Source: Candidatus Mediterraneibacter faecavium (GTDB lineage Bacteria > Bacillota > Clostridia > Lachnospirales > Lachnospiraceae). Taken from it: DNA of 64,000 nt. A model generated the notes under the pieces. It worked only from the letters and a program-made list of their open reading frames with translations. It was not told the DNA's origin and made no database searches. Positions 17,195 to 26,892 of this stretch are shown here, piece by piece. A program made the position numbers and the translations under genes. The stretch is taken from NCBI GenBank assembly GCA_019119995.1, contig DWVY01000038.1, positions 1 to 64,000 on the forward strand, in the 5' to 3' direction. Each line of letters starts with the position of its first letter. Within the stretch, counting starts at the first letter, position 1.

Positions 17195-18700
17195 GTGAGT
17201 TCAATCAACTCAGATGAGATTATCTCTATCCTCCGAGAAGAGATAGAGAATTTTGATACAATGAGCAAAGACAGTGAAGTCGGAACTGTCGTCTCAGTAG
17301 GTGACGGGATCGCTACGATCTACGGGATCGACCACGCCATGTACGGAGAGATCATCACATTCGAGACCGGGCTTAAGGGAATGGTCCAGGATATCCGCAA
17401 AGATGAGATCGGATGTATCCTTTTCGGAAGTGACACGGAGATCCGTGAGGGCACGAAAGTATCCCGCACAGGAAAGAAAGCCGGCGTACCTGTCGGCGAG
17501 GCATATATAGGAAGAGTCGTCAACGCGCTCGGCGAGGCGATCGACGGCCGGGGCGAGATCAAGGCGGATGATTACCGTCCGATCGAGCAGGAAGCTCCGG
17601 GGATCATCGACAGAAAGTCTGTCAGCGTTCCGATGGAGACCGGGATCCTGTCGATCGACGCGATGTTCCCGATCGGCCGCGGACAGCGTGAGCTGATCAT
17701 CGGAGACCGTCAGACCGGAAAGACGTCTATCGCGATGGACACGATCCTGAACCAGAAGGGAAAAGACGTGATCTGTGTCTATGTTGCGATCGGACAGAAA
17801 GCGTCTACAGTGGCAAAAGTCGTAAATACGCTGAAGACACACGGCGCGATGGACTATACGATCGTGGTATCCTCCACGGCAAGCGACTGTGCGCCGCTGC
17901 AGTATATCGCTCCCTATGCGGGGACATCGATGGCAGAGTATTTCATGTATCAGGGCAAAGATGTCCTGATCGTATACGATGATCTGTCCAAACATGCGGT
18001 CGCATACCGTGCACTGTCCCTCCTTCTCGGACGTTCTCCGGGACGTGAGGCATATCCGGGAGATGTATTCTATCTCCATTCAAGACTGTTGGAGCGTTCC
18101 AGCCGTCTGAGTGATGAGAAGGGCGGCGGTTCTATCACGGCGCTGCCGATCATTGAAACACAGGCAGGAGATGTATCCGCCTATATCCCGACCAACGTGA
18201 TCTCTATCACGGACGGCCAGATCTTCCTGGAGAGTGGTCTGTTCGCATCCGGTATGAGACCGGCGGTCAATGTAGGTCTTTCCGTATCCCGTGTGGGCGG
18301 CGCGGCACAGACCAAAGCGATGAAGAAAGCTTCCGGAAGTATCCGTATCGACCTGGCTCAGTACAGAGAGATGGAAGTGTTTACACAGTTCAGCTCCGAT
18401 CTGGATCCGGCGACGAAAGAACAGCTGGAATACGGAAGCGGCCTGATGGAACTGTTAAAACAGCCGCTGTATCACCCGCTGTCTCTGCATGAGAAGGTCA
18501 TTACCCTCTGTGCGGCGACACATAAAGTACTCCTGGGGATCGATAAAAAGGCGATCAAGCAGTTCCAGGCGGATATGCTTACCTATTTTGACACGGCACA
18601 TCCGGAGATTGGACAGGAGATCGAGGACAAGAAAGTGCTGTCTGACGAACTGATCGAAAAGATCGTGGAGACTGCAAGGGAATTCAAGAAGAGCAGGTGA
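17195..18700 (+). CDS. atpA: F-type ATP synthase subunit alpha
   Basis: 501 residues. Non-catalytic nucleotide-binding subunit of F1 with P-loop GDRQTGKTS and the conserved [31 protein letters not shown] block. The GTG at 17195 sits five bases after GGAGGTGA; the in-frame GTG at 17186 lies within that ribosome site and is rejected. A 53-base gap follows atpH. Confidence 0.96.
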   Translation: MSSINSDEIISILREEIENFDTMSKDSEVGTVVSVGDGIATIYGIDHAMYGEIITFETGLKGMVQDIRKDEIGCILFGSDTEIREGTKVSRTGKKAGVPVGEAYIGRVVNALGEAIDGRGEIKADDYRPIEQEAPGIIDRKSVSVPMETGILSIDAMFPIGRGQRELIIGDRQTGKTSIAMDTILNQKGKDVICVYVAIGQKASTVAKVVNTLKTHGAMDYTIVVSSTASDCAPLQYIAPYAGTSMAEYFMYQGKDVLIVYDDLSKHAVAYRALSLLLGRSPGREAYPGDVFYLHSRLLERSSRLSDEKGGGSITALPIIETQAGDVSAYIPTNVISITDGQIFLESGLFASGMRPAVNVGLSVSRVGGAAQTKAMKKASGSIRIDLAQYREMEVFTQFSSDLDPATKEQLEYGSGLMELLKQPLYHPLSLHEKVITLCAATHKVLLGIDKKAIKQFQADMLTYFDTAHPEIGQEIEDKKVLSDELIEKIVETAREFKKSR

Positions 18701-18704
18701 TAAC

Positions 18705-19589
18705 ATGCCAAATATCAGAGAGATACAGAGCCGTATCAACAGTGTCAAAGACACGATGAAGATCACGAATGCGATGTATATGATCTCTTCCTCCAAGCTG
18801 ACGCAGGCGAAGAAAAAGCTTCAGGATACGGAGCCTTACTTTTACGCACTGCAGGGTGAGATCTCGAGGATCCTGCGCCATCTTCCCGAACTGGAGCATA
18901 AATATTTTGACCAGCGCGAGAAGGTGCCGAAGGATCAGAGAAAGATCGCCTCTATCGTAGTTACGGCGGACAAAGGACTCGCCGGAGCATACAACCACAA
19001 TATCGAGAAACTGGAAGAGGAGATTCTGGAAAAACCGGGGATCCATAAGCTGTTTGTCGTTGGAGAACTGGGGCGTCATTACTTCGCAAAACGTGGACAG
19101 GAGATCGATACGCATTTTAAATATACGGTACAGAAACCGACCATGCACCGCGCAAGAGACATCTCGGGCGTGCTGATCGAGCAGTTTGAACAGGGAGAAC
19201 TGGATGAGATCTATATTGTGTACACAAGAATGGAGAATTCTGTCCAGTCAGAGGCTGAGGTGATCAGGCTTCTCCCTCTGGAGAGAAGTTCATTCAATGA
19301 GATGAAGATGCCTCTTAATGTGCACCGTGAGTCGATCGAGCTGTATCCGTCGGCGGAGGCAGTGCTTGACAGTATCGTGCCGAACTATGTGACCGGTATG
19401 ATCTATGGATGTCTGGTCCAGGCGTATGCCAGCGAGCACAATGCCCGTATGATGGCGATGAAATCAGCTACAGACAGTGCGAAAGACCTGATCCATGACC
19501 TGTCGATCGCATACAACAGGGCGCGGCAGGCGGCGATCACACAGGAGATCACGGAGGTCTGCGCAGGTGCAAGGGCACAGCAGAAGTAG
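18705..19589 (+). CDS. atpG: F-type ATP synthase subunit gamma
   Basis: 294 residues, the central rotor shaft of F1. The N-terminal helix IREIQSRINSVKDTMKITNA and the C-terminal helix ending in SIAYNRARQAAITQEITEVC, with the conserved GLAGAYNHN region between, identify it. It begins four bases after the alpha stop, with GAGCAGGTG as ribosome site. Confidence 0.95.
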   Translation: MPNIREIQSRINSVKDTMKITNAMYMISSSKLTQAKKKLQDTEPYFYALQGEISRILRHLPELEHKYFDQREKVPKDQRKIASIVVTADKGLAGAYNHNIEKLEEEILEKPGIHKLFVVGELGRHYFAKRGQEIDTHFKYTVQKPTMHRARDISGVLIEQFEQGELDEIYIVYTRMENSVQSEAEVIRLLPLERSSFNEMKMPLNVHRESIELYPSAEAVLDSIVPNYVTGMIYGCLVQAYASEHNARMMAMKSATDSAKDLIHDLSIAYNRARQAAITQEITEVCAGARAQQK

Positions 19590-21020
<1,431 letters not shown>

Positions 21021-21051
21021 GAACGCATAATAGAACAGGAGTGTATGCATA

Positions 21052-21471
21052 ATGGATACATTTGGTCTGAAGATCATAGCAAGTGACAAGGTCTTTTATG
21101 AAGGCCGCTGCAGAAAACTCATCATCCCTGCTCCTGATGGGGAGAAAGGGATCCTGCCGAACCATGAAAACATGGTCATCGCGATCGCGGTAGGCACTGC
21201 GAAAGTCCAGCTCGCAGGAGAAGAAGAGTGGAAAGATCTTGCGGTAGGAACAGGGTTTGCGGAGATCGTGAACAACCGTGTCACGCTTCTGGTAGATACA
21301 GCCGAGCGGCCGGAGGACATCGACGTCCGCCGCGCACAGGAGCAGCAGGAGCGCGCAGAAGAACAGATGCGGCAGAAACAGAGCACGCAGGAATACTACC
21401 ACACTCAGGCGTCCCTCGCCCGGGCAATGACCCGTCTGAGAGTAGCCCAGGACAAGAAGTGGAACATATAG
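21052..21471 (+). CDS. atpC: F-type ATP synthase subunit epsilon
   Basis: 139 residues: N-terminal beta sandwich (PDGEKGILPNHENMVIAI) and C-terminal two-helix domain rich in Gln/Glu/Arg, which in this family can inhibit ATP hydrolysis. Last gene of the operon, followed directly by a strong terminator. Confidence 0.94.
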   Translation: MDTFGLKIIASDKVFYEGRCRKLIIPAPDGEKGILPNHENMVIAIAVGTAKVQLAGEEEWKDLAVGTGFAEIVNNRVTLLVDTAERPEDIDVRRAQEQQERAEEQMRQKQSTQEYYHTQASLARAMTRLRVAQDKKWNI

Positions 21472-21490
21472 CAACAACTCAGCCATGGAG

Positions 21491-21537
21491 AAAACTGTGC
21501 AAAATCATGCTTGCATGAATTTTTGCACAGTTTTTTT
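21491..21537 (+). terminator. Intrinsic terminator of the atp operon
   Basis: AAAACTGTGCAAAA pairs with TTTTTGCACAGTTTT around an inner CATGC/GCATG stem, ending in a T-run. One of the strongest hairpins in the window. Confidence 0.95.
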
Positions 21538-21545
21538 CATGGAAT

Positions 21546-21737
21546 GAGCGCCCGAATATGAGCAAAGAAGCGGCGGCAGCCGCAGTAAGCACGGAGTGCG
21601 ACTTTGCGAATGGCGCGGCTGAGTTGTTGCGGACGGAGCCAGAGCGCCCGAATATGAGCAAAGAAGCGGCGGCAGCCGCAGTAGCACGGAGTGCGACTTT
21701 GCGAATGGCGCGGCTGAGTTGTTGCGGACGGATCGCT
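21546..21737. repeat. Two tandem copies of a 96-bp GC-rich repeat
   Basis: GAGCGCCCGAAT begins at 21546 and again at 21642, a period of 96. The copies are almost identical (one single-base indel near GCAGTAAGC versus GCAGTAGC). Each contains AAGCGGCGGCAGCCGCAG and TTTGCGAATGGCGCGG. They fill the gap between the atp terminator and the phosphate transporter promoter. Open frames through them are alanine-rich artefacts. A degenerate relative lies at 26810-26846. Confidence 0.9.
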
Positions 21738-21756
21738 AGAGTTTTGCTAAGAATTA

Positions 21757-21794
21757 ATCCGGTCGTTGACATGTCAACGGCCGGATGTTATATT
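21757..21794 (+). promoter_or_regulatory. Promoter with overlapping 30-bp palindromic operator (PiT operon)
   Basis: TTGACA (21766-21771), 17 bases, TATATT (21789-21794) is a near-consensus promoter. The same DNA carries a 30-base palindrome without a loop (21757-21786; half-site ATCCGGTCGTTGACA) with one mismatch, covering the -35 element and most of the spacer. A dimeric repressor bound there would block the promoter. Confidence 0.75.
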
Positions 21795-21817
21795 TAGGTT
21801 AATTTTGTGTAAAATTC

Positions 21818-21883
21818 CCGGCGCAGGAAATGCCGGTATTTTTATGCAGAATGCGGAATACGGAAGCATATCAAAGTATTCCG
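21818..21883 (+). promoter_or_regulatory. Hairpins in the PiT operon leader
   Basis: CCGGC/GCCGG (21818-21822, 21832-21836) is followed by TATTTTTA, resembling a weak terminator. CGGAATAC/GTATTCCG (21854-21861, 21876-21883) is a perfect 8-bp stem ending about 40 bases before the start codon. Possible attenuation between the operator-controlled promoter and the gene. Confidence 0.45.
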
Positions 21884-21924
21884 ATACAACTTAATATAGC
21901 AATTTACAGCAAAGAGGGAAAAAT

Positions 21925-22977
21925 ATGGATATTTCTTTTGCAGGATTTTGTCAGCAGGTGTTTTCCAACCCTGTGCTGATGGTAACGGTAGTGCTCACGC
22001 TGGGAGTGATATTTGTAAACGGCTGGACCGACGCGCCGAATGCGATCGCCACATGTATCGCTACGAGATGTCTGAAAGTCAGGACGGCGATCCTGATGAG
22101 TGCGGCGTTTAATTTCCTGGGCGTGCTTGTCATGACGCATATCAACAGCGCCGTGGCGTCTACGATCAGCAACATGGTCGACTTTGGCGGGCAGACGGAT
22201 GAAGCGCTCATCGCATTGTGCGCGGCGCTGTTCTCGATCGTCGTCTACAGTGTGGCGGCTTCTGTGTTCGGCATACCGACGAGCGAGAGCCACAGCCTGA
22301 TCGCAGGGCTTACAGGCGCCGCGATCGCCATACATAACGGAGTCGGCGGCGTCAATTTTGACGAATGGGTGAAAGTCCTCTACGGACTGGTACTCAGCCT
22401 TGTACTCGGCTTTTTCATGGGCTGGGTGATCTGCAAGATAATTACTATCGTCTGTGCGTCCATGGACAGGCGCAGGACAAACGGATTTTTTTCTGCGGCG
22501 CAGATCTTCGGAGCAGCTTTCATGAGCTTCATGCACGGCGCGCAGGATGGCCAGAAATTCATCGGTGTACTGTTCTTAGGCGTCGCGTTCTGCAATGGGC
22601 AGAGCAGCGTCGAGGGGATGATCATCCCGGTATGGCTGATGCTGCTGTGCAGTACGGTCATGGGCGTAGGGACGAGCGTCGGCGGAGAGAAGATTATCAA
22701 ATCTGTGGGAATGGATATGGTAAAGCTGGAGAAGTTCCAGGGCTTTTCCGCAGACCTTGCCGGAGCGGTGTGTCTGCTCCTCTCCAGTGTGTTCGGTATC
22801 CCGGTATCGACGACGCACACAAAGACAAGCGCGATCATGGGCGTCGGCGCGGTGAAGAGACTGTCGGCGATCAATTTCGGCGTAGTGAAGGATATGATGC
22901 TGACCTGGATCTTTACATTTCCGGGCTGCGGACTGATCAGCTTCGTTGTTGCAAAGATATTTATTATGGTATTTTAG
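21925..22977 (+). CDS. pit: PiT family inorganic phosphate transporter
   Basis: 350 residues, about ten membrane segments. PiT proteins are secondary transporters importing metal-phosphate or phosphate with H+/Na+. The duplicated family signatures are NGWTDAPNAIATCIATR near residue 32 and SSVFGIPVSTTHTKTSAIMGVGA near the C terminus, with SFMHGAQDGQKFIG between. The ATG follows AGAGGGAAAA. The PhoU-like partner follows 12 bases downstream. Confidence 0.94.
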   Translation: MDISFAGFCQQVFSNPVLMVTVVLTLGVIFVNGWTDAPNAIATCIATRCLKVRTAILMSAAFNFLGVLVMTHINSAVASTISNMVDFGGQTDEALIALCAALFSIVVYSVAASVFGIPTSESHSLIAGLTGAAIAIHNGVGGVNFDEWVKVLYGLVLSLVLGFFMGWVICKIITIVCASMDRRRTNGFFSAAQIFGAAFMSFMHGAQDGQKFIGVLFLGVAFCNGQSSVEGMIIPVWLMLLCSTVMGVGTSVGGEKIIKSVGMDMVKLEKFQGFSADLAGAVCLLLSSVFGIPVSTTHTKTSAIMGVGAVKRLSAINFGVVKDMMLTWIFTFPGCGLISFVVAKIFIMVF

Positions 22978-22989
22978 GAGGAAAGAACA

Positions 22990-23613
22990 GTGGCAAAGAA
23001 ACAGGATTCATTTTATTTTGATAACTTTGTGGCGTGTGCGGAGGATTCCTGCCGGGCAGCGCAGATGCTGAAGACGGCGCTTGAAAATTTCAGACCGGAA
23101 ACATTAAAAGAACAGCTTGACAGCATCCATGAAGTGGAGCACGCCGCAGATGCGAAGAAACACGAGATGCTCGACCATCTGGCAAAGGAGTTCCTGCCGC
23201 CGATCGAGCGTGAAGATATCGTTTCCCTGAGTCAGAACATCGACAACATGACAGATAAGGTAGAAGATGTAATGCTCAGAGTTTATATGAATAATGTACA
23301 GGACATCGAACCGAATGCCCTTAAGATGACGGATGTTGTGATCGAGTGCTGCGACGCAGTGAGAGATCTCCTTGTCGAGTTTAAGAATTTTAAGCGATCT
23401 AAGACACTCAAGCAGCTGATCATCCGCATCAATGATCTGGAAGAAGAATCGGACAAGCTTTTCATGGAGAGTATCAGAGGTCTCTACACGGAGTCGGATA
23501 ATCCGATCCGCATTATCGCGTGGAGAGATATTTATATTTATCTGGAGAGATGTGCGGACGCTTGTGAGCATGTGGCGGATGTAGTCGAGAGTGTGATCAT
23601 GAAAAACTCATAA
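22990..23613 (+). CDS. DUF47 / PhoU-like accessory protein of the Pit transporter
   Basis: 207 residues, all-helical DUF47 (TIGR00153) family, PhoU-like. Acidic metal-binding-type motifs include HEVEHAADAKKHEM and NDLEEESDKLFMES. Such proteins pair with PiT transporters and are thought to regulate them. GTG start at 22990 with AGGAGGAAAG seven bases upstream. Last gene of the two-gene operon. Confidence 0.93.
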   Translation: MAKKQDSFYFDNFVACAEDSCRAAQMLKTALENFRPETLKEQLDSIHEVEHAADAKKHEMLDHLAKEFLPPIEREDIVSLSQNIDNMTDKVEDVMLRVYMNNVQDIEPNALKMTDVVIECCDAVRDLLVEFKNFKRSKTLKQLIIRINDLEEESDKLFMESIRGLYTESDNPIRIIAWRDIYIYLERCADACEHVADVVESVIMKNS

Positions 23614-23661
23614 TAAGAAGAAGGACCGGCGGCGGAGGGCCCGACCGGTTCTTCTTAGTTT
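23614..23661 (+). terminator. Terminator of the PiT operon
   Basis: TAAGAAGAA (23614-23622) pairs with TTCTTCTTA (23649-23657), with an inner CCGG/CCGG stem, followed by GTTTT. It starts at the stop codon of the DUF47 gene. Confidence 0.85.
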
Positions 23662-23665
23662 TATC

Positions 23666-23694
23666 TTGCATTTTCAGATAGCGTATACTACAAT
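23666..23694 (+). promoter_or_regulatory. Candidate promoter of the GGDEF/EAL gene
   Basis: TTGCAT (23666-23671), 17 bases, TACAAT (23689-23694), about 40 bases before the start codon and directly after the preceding terminator. Confidence 0.55.
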
Positions 23695-23735
23695 AAAAAT
23701 GCTTATATGAACTGAAAGACAAGGGAGATTAAGAT

Positions 23736-25355
23736 ATGAGTGAAAGCTACAAACCGCGTTCTACTGCAGAGATCATGAATGATGTTTTGAGCACCGTGCG
23801 TGACTACTATGACTCAGAGTACGCTTATTATATAGAAAAAGAGCAGGGCGATATCGAGGTGATCTATGAGTGGTGCGCCGAGAATGTAGAGTGGCAGAGA
23901 GACCGCCTGAAACTGCTTTCCGAGGAAGACCAGCCGAAGTGGATGAAGACAGAGATCACGGATACGACTTCAGACTGCTACAGCGTATTCCGTCAGATCA
24001 CGGAGGACACGACGGCGATCCTGGCGGTTGCAGGAGTCCACAGAGGAGGCTGCACACTGGATCTTATGAGGGCGCTTCTCCCGTATATCCCTCAGGCGAT
24101 CGCACTGCAGAAAATGCAGAAGCAGCAGGAGTATCTCAGCTATCATGACGATCTGACGGGACTTTTGAACAGGAACAGTCTGGTAGATTATCTGGACAAT
24201 GTAAAGAGCAGCGAACTGAAATCTCTGGGAGCGCTTTCGATCGACATCAACGGCCTGAAGAACTTCAATAAAGAATTCGGCAGGGATTATGGCGACGAAG
24301 TGATCAACCGCATAGGCGAAGTGCTCCAGGAGTACTTCCACAGCGGTGAGGTCTACCGTCTGACAGGCGACCAGTATCTTGTGCTCGTGGAAAATACAAC
24401 ATATGAAAACTTTACAAAGCAGATCTATGCCGCACACACCAAGCTTGACAATATCAGTCTCGGTCTTGTATCGATGGGATATGCCTGGGAGAAAGTCGAT
24501 ATTGATGTAGAGAAGCTGGTAAATAATGCGGAAGTCATGATGCGTGAGGAAAAGAAGAAATACTATAAGAACCTCAAAAAAGGACATCATGAACCAATCA
24601 TCAAGCAGGATCTTCTGGATGATCTGGAACACAGGAATTTTATCGTCTGCCTTGTCCCGAAGATCGATACAGCCACCGGCCGGGTTGCTGAGGCCGAGGC
24701 GGTGGTCAGATACCACCATAAAGATCTGGGGATCGTGGATCCGGGCAGATATATCAATCTGCTGGAAGAGACAAAGCTCTCCCACTATCTGGATCTGTAT
24801 GTATTTGAAGAAGTGTGCAAAACGCTTCACCGGTGGGAACTGGACGGGATCCCGCTTATCCCGATCGCGGTAAACTTCGCCGGCGCTACGCTCAAGCAGG
24901 AGAGCATTGCAGAGAAGATGCTGCATCTGATTGAAAAATATCATGTCAGATGTGAGTATCTTGAGGTGGAAGTCTCGGAATCCGGCAATGACATGAATCA
25001 GGAGATGCTGGCGGAGACCAGCAGCAAGATCCGCAAAGCAAATGTGCGCGTGATCCTGGATCATTTCGGCGCGAAAGATTCCAGTTTCTCTATACTGTCT
25101 CTGATGGAATTTGACGGTCTGAAGCTGGATAAGAGCCTGATCACAAATATCGTCGGAAATGCACGCAGCCGCATCGTTGCACAGGCAGTGATCGATATCT
25201 GCCGGCAGCTTGGCGCGTTCGTCCAGGCTTCCGGGGTGGAGACGCAGGATCAGTTAAATGTTTTAAAAGAACTCGGATGTGATTATGCGCAGGGGACCCT
25301 GTTCAACAAGCCGATCACGATCGAGACGTTTGAAGTCAGATATATGAAGGAATAG
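23736..25355 (+). CDS. Degenerate GGDEF/EAL-domain protein
   Basis: 539 residues: an N-terminal domain (about 1-130, perhaps GAF-like, no membrane segment), a GGDEF domain starting at YHDDLTGLLNRNSL, and an EAL domain from about 290. The cyclase signature GGDEF is TGDQY. The EAL motif reads EAV; the loop-6 pair DD of DDFG is DH (LDHFGAKDSS); and the catalytic glutamate of AEGVE is serine (ASGVE). Both enzymatic activities are therefore probably lost and the protein may act as a nucleotide sensor or scaffold in the cytoplasm. SD AAGGGAG precedes the ATG. The Sfp gene follows three bases after its stop, so the two are co-transcribed. Confidence 0.88.
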   Translation: MSESYKPRSTAEIMNDVLSTVRDYYDSEYAYYIEKEQGDIEVIYEWCAENVEWQRDRLKLLSEEDQPKWMKTEITDTTSDCYSVFRQITEDTTAILAVAGVHRGGCTLDLMRALLPYIPQAIALQKMQKQQEYLSYHDDLTGLLNRNSLVDYLDNVKSSELKSLGALSIDINGLKNFNKEFGRDYGDEVINRIGEVLQEYFHSGEVYRLTGDQYLVLVENTTYENFTKQIYAAHTKLDNISLGLVSMGYAWEKVDIDVEKLVNNAEVMMREEKKKYYKNLKKGHHEPIIKQDLLDDLEHRNFIVCLVPKIDTATGRVAEAEAVVRYHHKDLGIVDPGRYINLLEETKLSHYLDLYVFEEVCKTLHRWELDGIPLIPIAVNFAGATLKQESIAEKMLHLIEKYHVRCEYLEVEVSESGNDMNQEMLAETSSKIRKANVRVILDHFGAKDSSFSILSLMEFDGLKLDKSLITNIVGNARSRIVAQAVIDICRQLGAFVQASGVETQDQLNVLKELGCDYAQGTLFNKPITIETFEVRYMKE

Positions 25356-25358
25356 AAA

Positions 25359-26000
25359 ATGGTAAGAGCATGGATCGCGGATGTCACACCGCTTTTGGAT
25401 AAGGGATGTTATGACAGCTATTACAGACAGGCTCCTGACTTCCGAAAGAAAAAGGCGGATGCGCTCCGGCTGGATAAGATGAGAGCGCAGAGCATCGGCG
25501 TATGGGCACTGTGGCAGAAGATACGTACAGCATATGAGCTCCCGGAGGAGCCAGTCTTTAATTTCTCCCACTCCGGTACATGCGTTATGTGCGCTGTGTG
25601 CATGGACGGCAGGAGTGTGGAGGGCAGGAAAGTACGTGTGGGCTGTGACGTGGAAAAGATCGGGCAGCTCAAAATGAATATCGCGATGCGCTATTTCTGC
25701 AAAGAAGAGTATGGATCGATCAAAGAGGCGGGATCGGATGAAGAAAAGACAGACCTTTTCTTCCGTTACTGGGTGTTGAAAGAGAGCTTTATGAAAGCGA
25801 CAGGGAAAGGGATGGCCCTTCCTGCGAATTCTTTCTGCATCCGCATGGGCGACCCGCCGGTCCTTGTGCGCCAACCGGCAGAGTTCCCGGAATCTTACTA
25901 TTATCGCGAATACCGTGTCAGTGGATCCCCTTACAAGATGGCGGTGTGTTCCACGGACGCGGATATTGATACGGAATTACATACAGAGTTGACATTATGA
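25359..26000 (+). CDS. Sfp-type 4'-phosphopantetheinyl transferase
   Basis: 213 residues. Transfers phosphopantetheine from CoA to carrier-protein serines. Family motifs are NFSHSG, the Mg-binding GCDVEKIG and RYWVLKESFMKATGKGM. The N-terminal subdomain is short (about 65 residues). No polyketide or peptide synthetase is in the window, so the target carrier protein lies elsewhere. It overlaps the VanY-like gene by four bases (ATGA). Confidence 0.88.
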   Translation: MVRAWIADVTPLLDKGCYDSYYRQAPDFRKKKADALRLDKMRAQSIGVWALWQKIRTAYELPEEPVFNFSHSGTCVMCAVCMDGRSVEGRKVRVGCDVEKIGQLKMNIAMRYFCKEEYGSIKEAGSDEEKTDLFFRYWVLKESFMKATGKGMALPANSFCIRMGDPPVLVRQPAEFPESYYYREYRVSGSPYKMAVCSTDADIDTELHTELTL

Positions 26001-26791
26001 TAAAATTTGATTTTGATATACATGAGATAAAGCATTTTGGTATGGGGATCGCCCTGGGGCTGGCAGCAGGAGTGCTGGCAGTTTCTCTGGGGGCTTATCA
26101 TATCATTTCTGAAGATAAAGCGGAAGCCGCCGCCAAAGAAGCGGAGCTGACCGCGGAAAATGAAGAGTTAAGAGGACAGATCAAGAAAGAAAACGCCGTA
26201 GAGGCGAATACGGAGACGCTTGCCGGCGGCGGGGACGGCTGGCAGCTGATCCTTGTAAATGAGGAGCATCCGCTGGATGCATCCTACGTACCGGAAAAAC
26301 TGACGGAGATCTCTCCGGGCTATCAGGTAGACGACCGGATCGTTCCGGAACTTCAGCAGATGCTGGACGACGGGACGGCGCAGGGGCTGAGCATGTATGT
26401 GACGTCAGCTTACCGCTCTTACGACCAGCAGATCGAGACGTTTAACGCCTCGATGCAGAACAGGCTGAACCAGAAAATGACGCCTCTGGAAGCGTACCAG
26501 GAGACGAGCACTTCTGTCGCGCTCCCGGGTACGAGCGAACATGCGACCGGCCTGGCTGTGGATATCATTTCCACATCATACGGAGAACTGGATGACAGGC
26601 AGGGCGATACGGCGGAGCAGAAGTGGCTGATGGAACATTGCTGGGAATATGGATTTATCCTGCGGTATCCGCCGGAGAAGTCAGATATAACCGGCATCAT
26701 TTATGAACCGTGGCATTATCGCTATGTCGGAAAGGACGCAGCCAGAGAGATCACGGAACAGGGGATCACATTGGAAGAGTATCTTGAGTAA
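25997..26791 (+). CDS. VanY-type D-alanyl-D-alanine carboxypeptidase
   Basis: 264 residues. An N-terminal membrane anchor (about 14-34), a short Ala/Glu coiled coil, then the VanY/peptidase M15B domain. Zinc and catalytic motifs SEHATGLAVDI and EPWHYRYVG are present, with VTSAYRSYDQQ upstream. Expected to trim the terminal D-Ala of peptidoglycan stem peptides outside the membrane. The start overlaps the Sfp stop; ribosome site within ACAGAGTTG is weak, consistent with translational coupling. Confidence 0.9.
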   Translation: MIKFDFDIHEIKHFGMGIALGLAAGVLAVSLGAYHIISEDKAEAAAKEAELTAENEELRGQIKKENAVEANTETLAGGGDGWQLILVNEEHPLDASYVPEKLTEISPGYQVDDRIVPELQQMLDDGTAQGLSMYVTSAYRSYDQQIETFNASMQNRLNQKMTPLEAYQETSTSVALPGTSEHATGLAVDIISTSYGELDDRQGDTAEQKWLMEHCWEYGFILRYPPEKSDITGIIYEPWHYRYVGKDAAREITEQGITLEEYLE

Positions 26792-26795
26792 CCGG

Positions 26796-26869
26796 ATCCG
26801 CTGCCGGCAGTGAGCCTTTGCGAACGGCGCGGGCTGAACTGGTTTCAGGCAGCGGCAGTGGGGATTATA
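26796..26869. repeat. Hairpin carrying a degenerate copy of the 96-bp repeat
   Basis: CCGCTGCC near 26797 and GGCAGCGG near 26861 form an 8-bp stem after the VanY gene. Between them, 26810-26846 (GCAGTGAGC, TTTGCGAACGGCGCGGGCTG) matches the 96-bp repeat at 21546 with a short internal deletion. Probably both the intergenic terminator-like element and a relic of the repeat family. Confidence 0.5.
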
Positions 26870-26892
26870 AACAATACATAAGGAGGAGAACC

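Noticed and set aside
21558-21797. Alanine-rich open frames across the 96-bp repeat
   Set aside because: They follow from the repeat sequence, are interrupted by its single-base variation and have no ribosome site.
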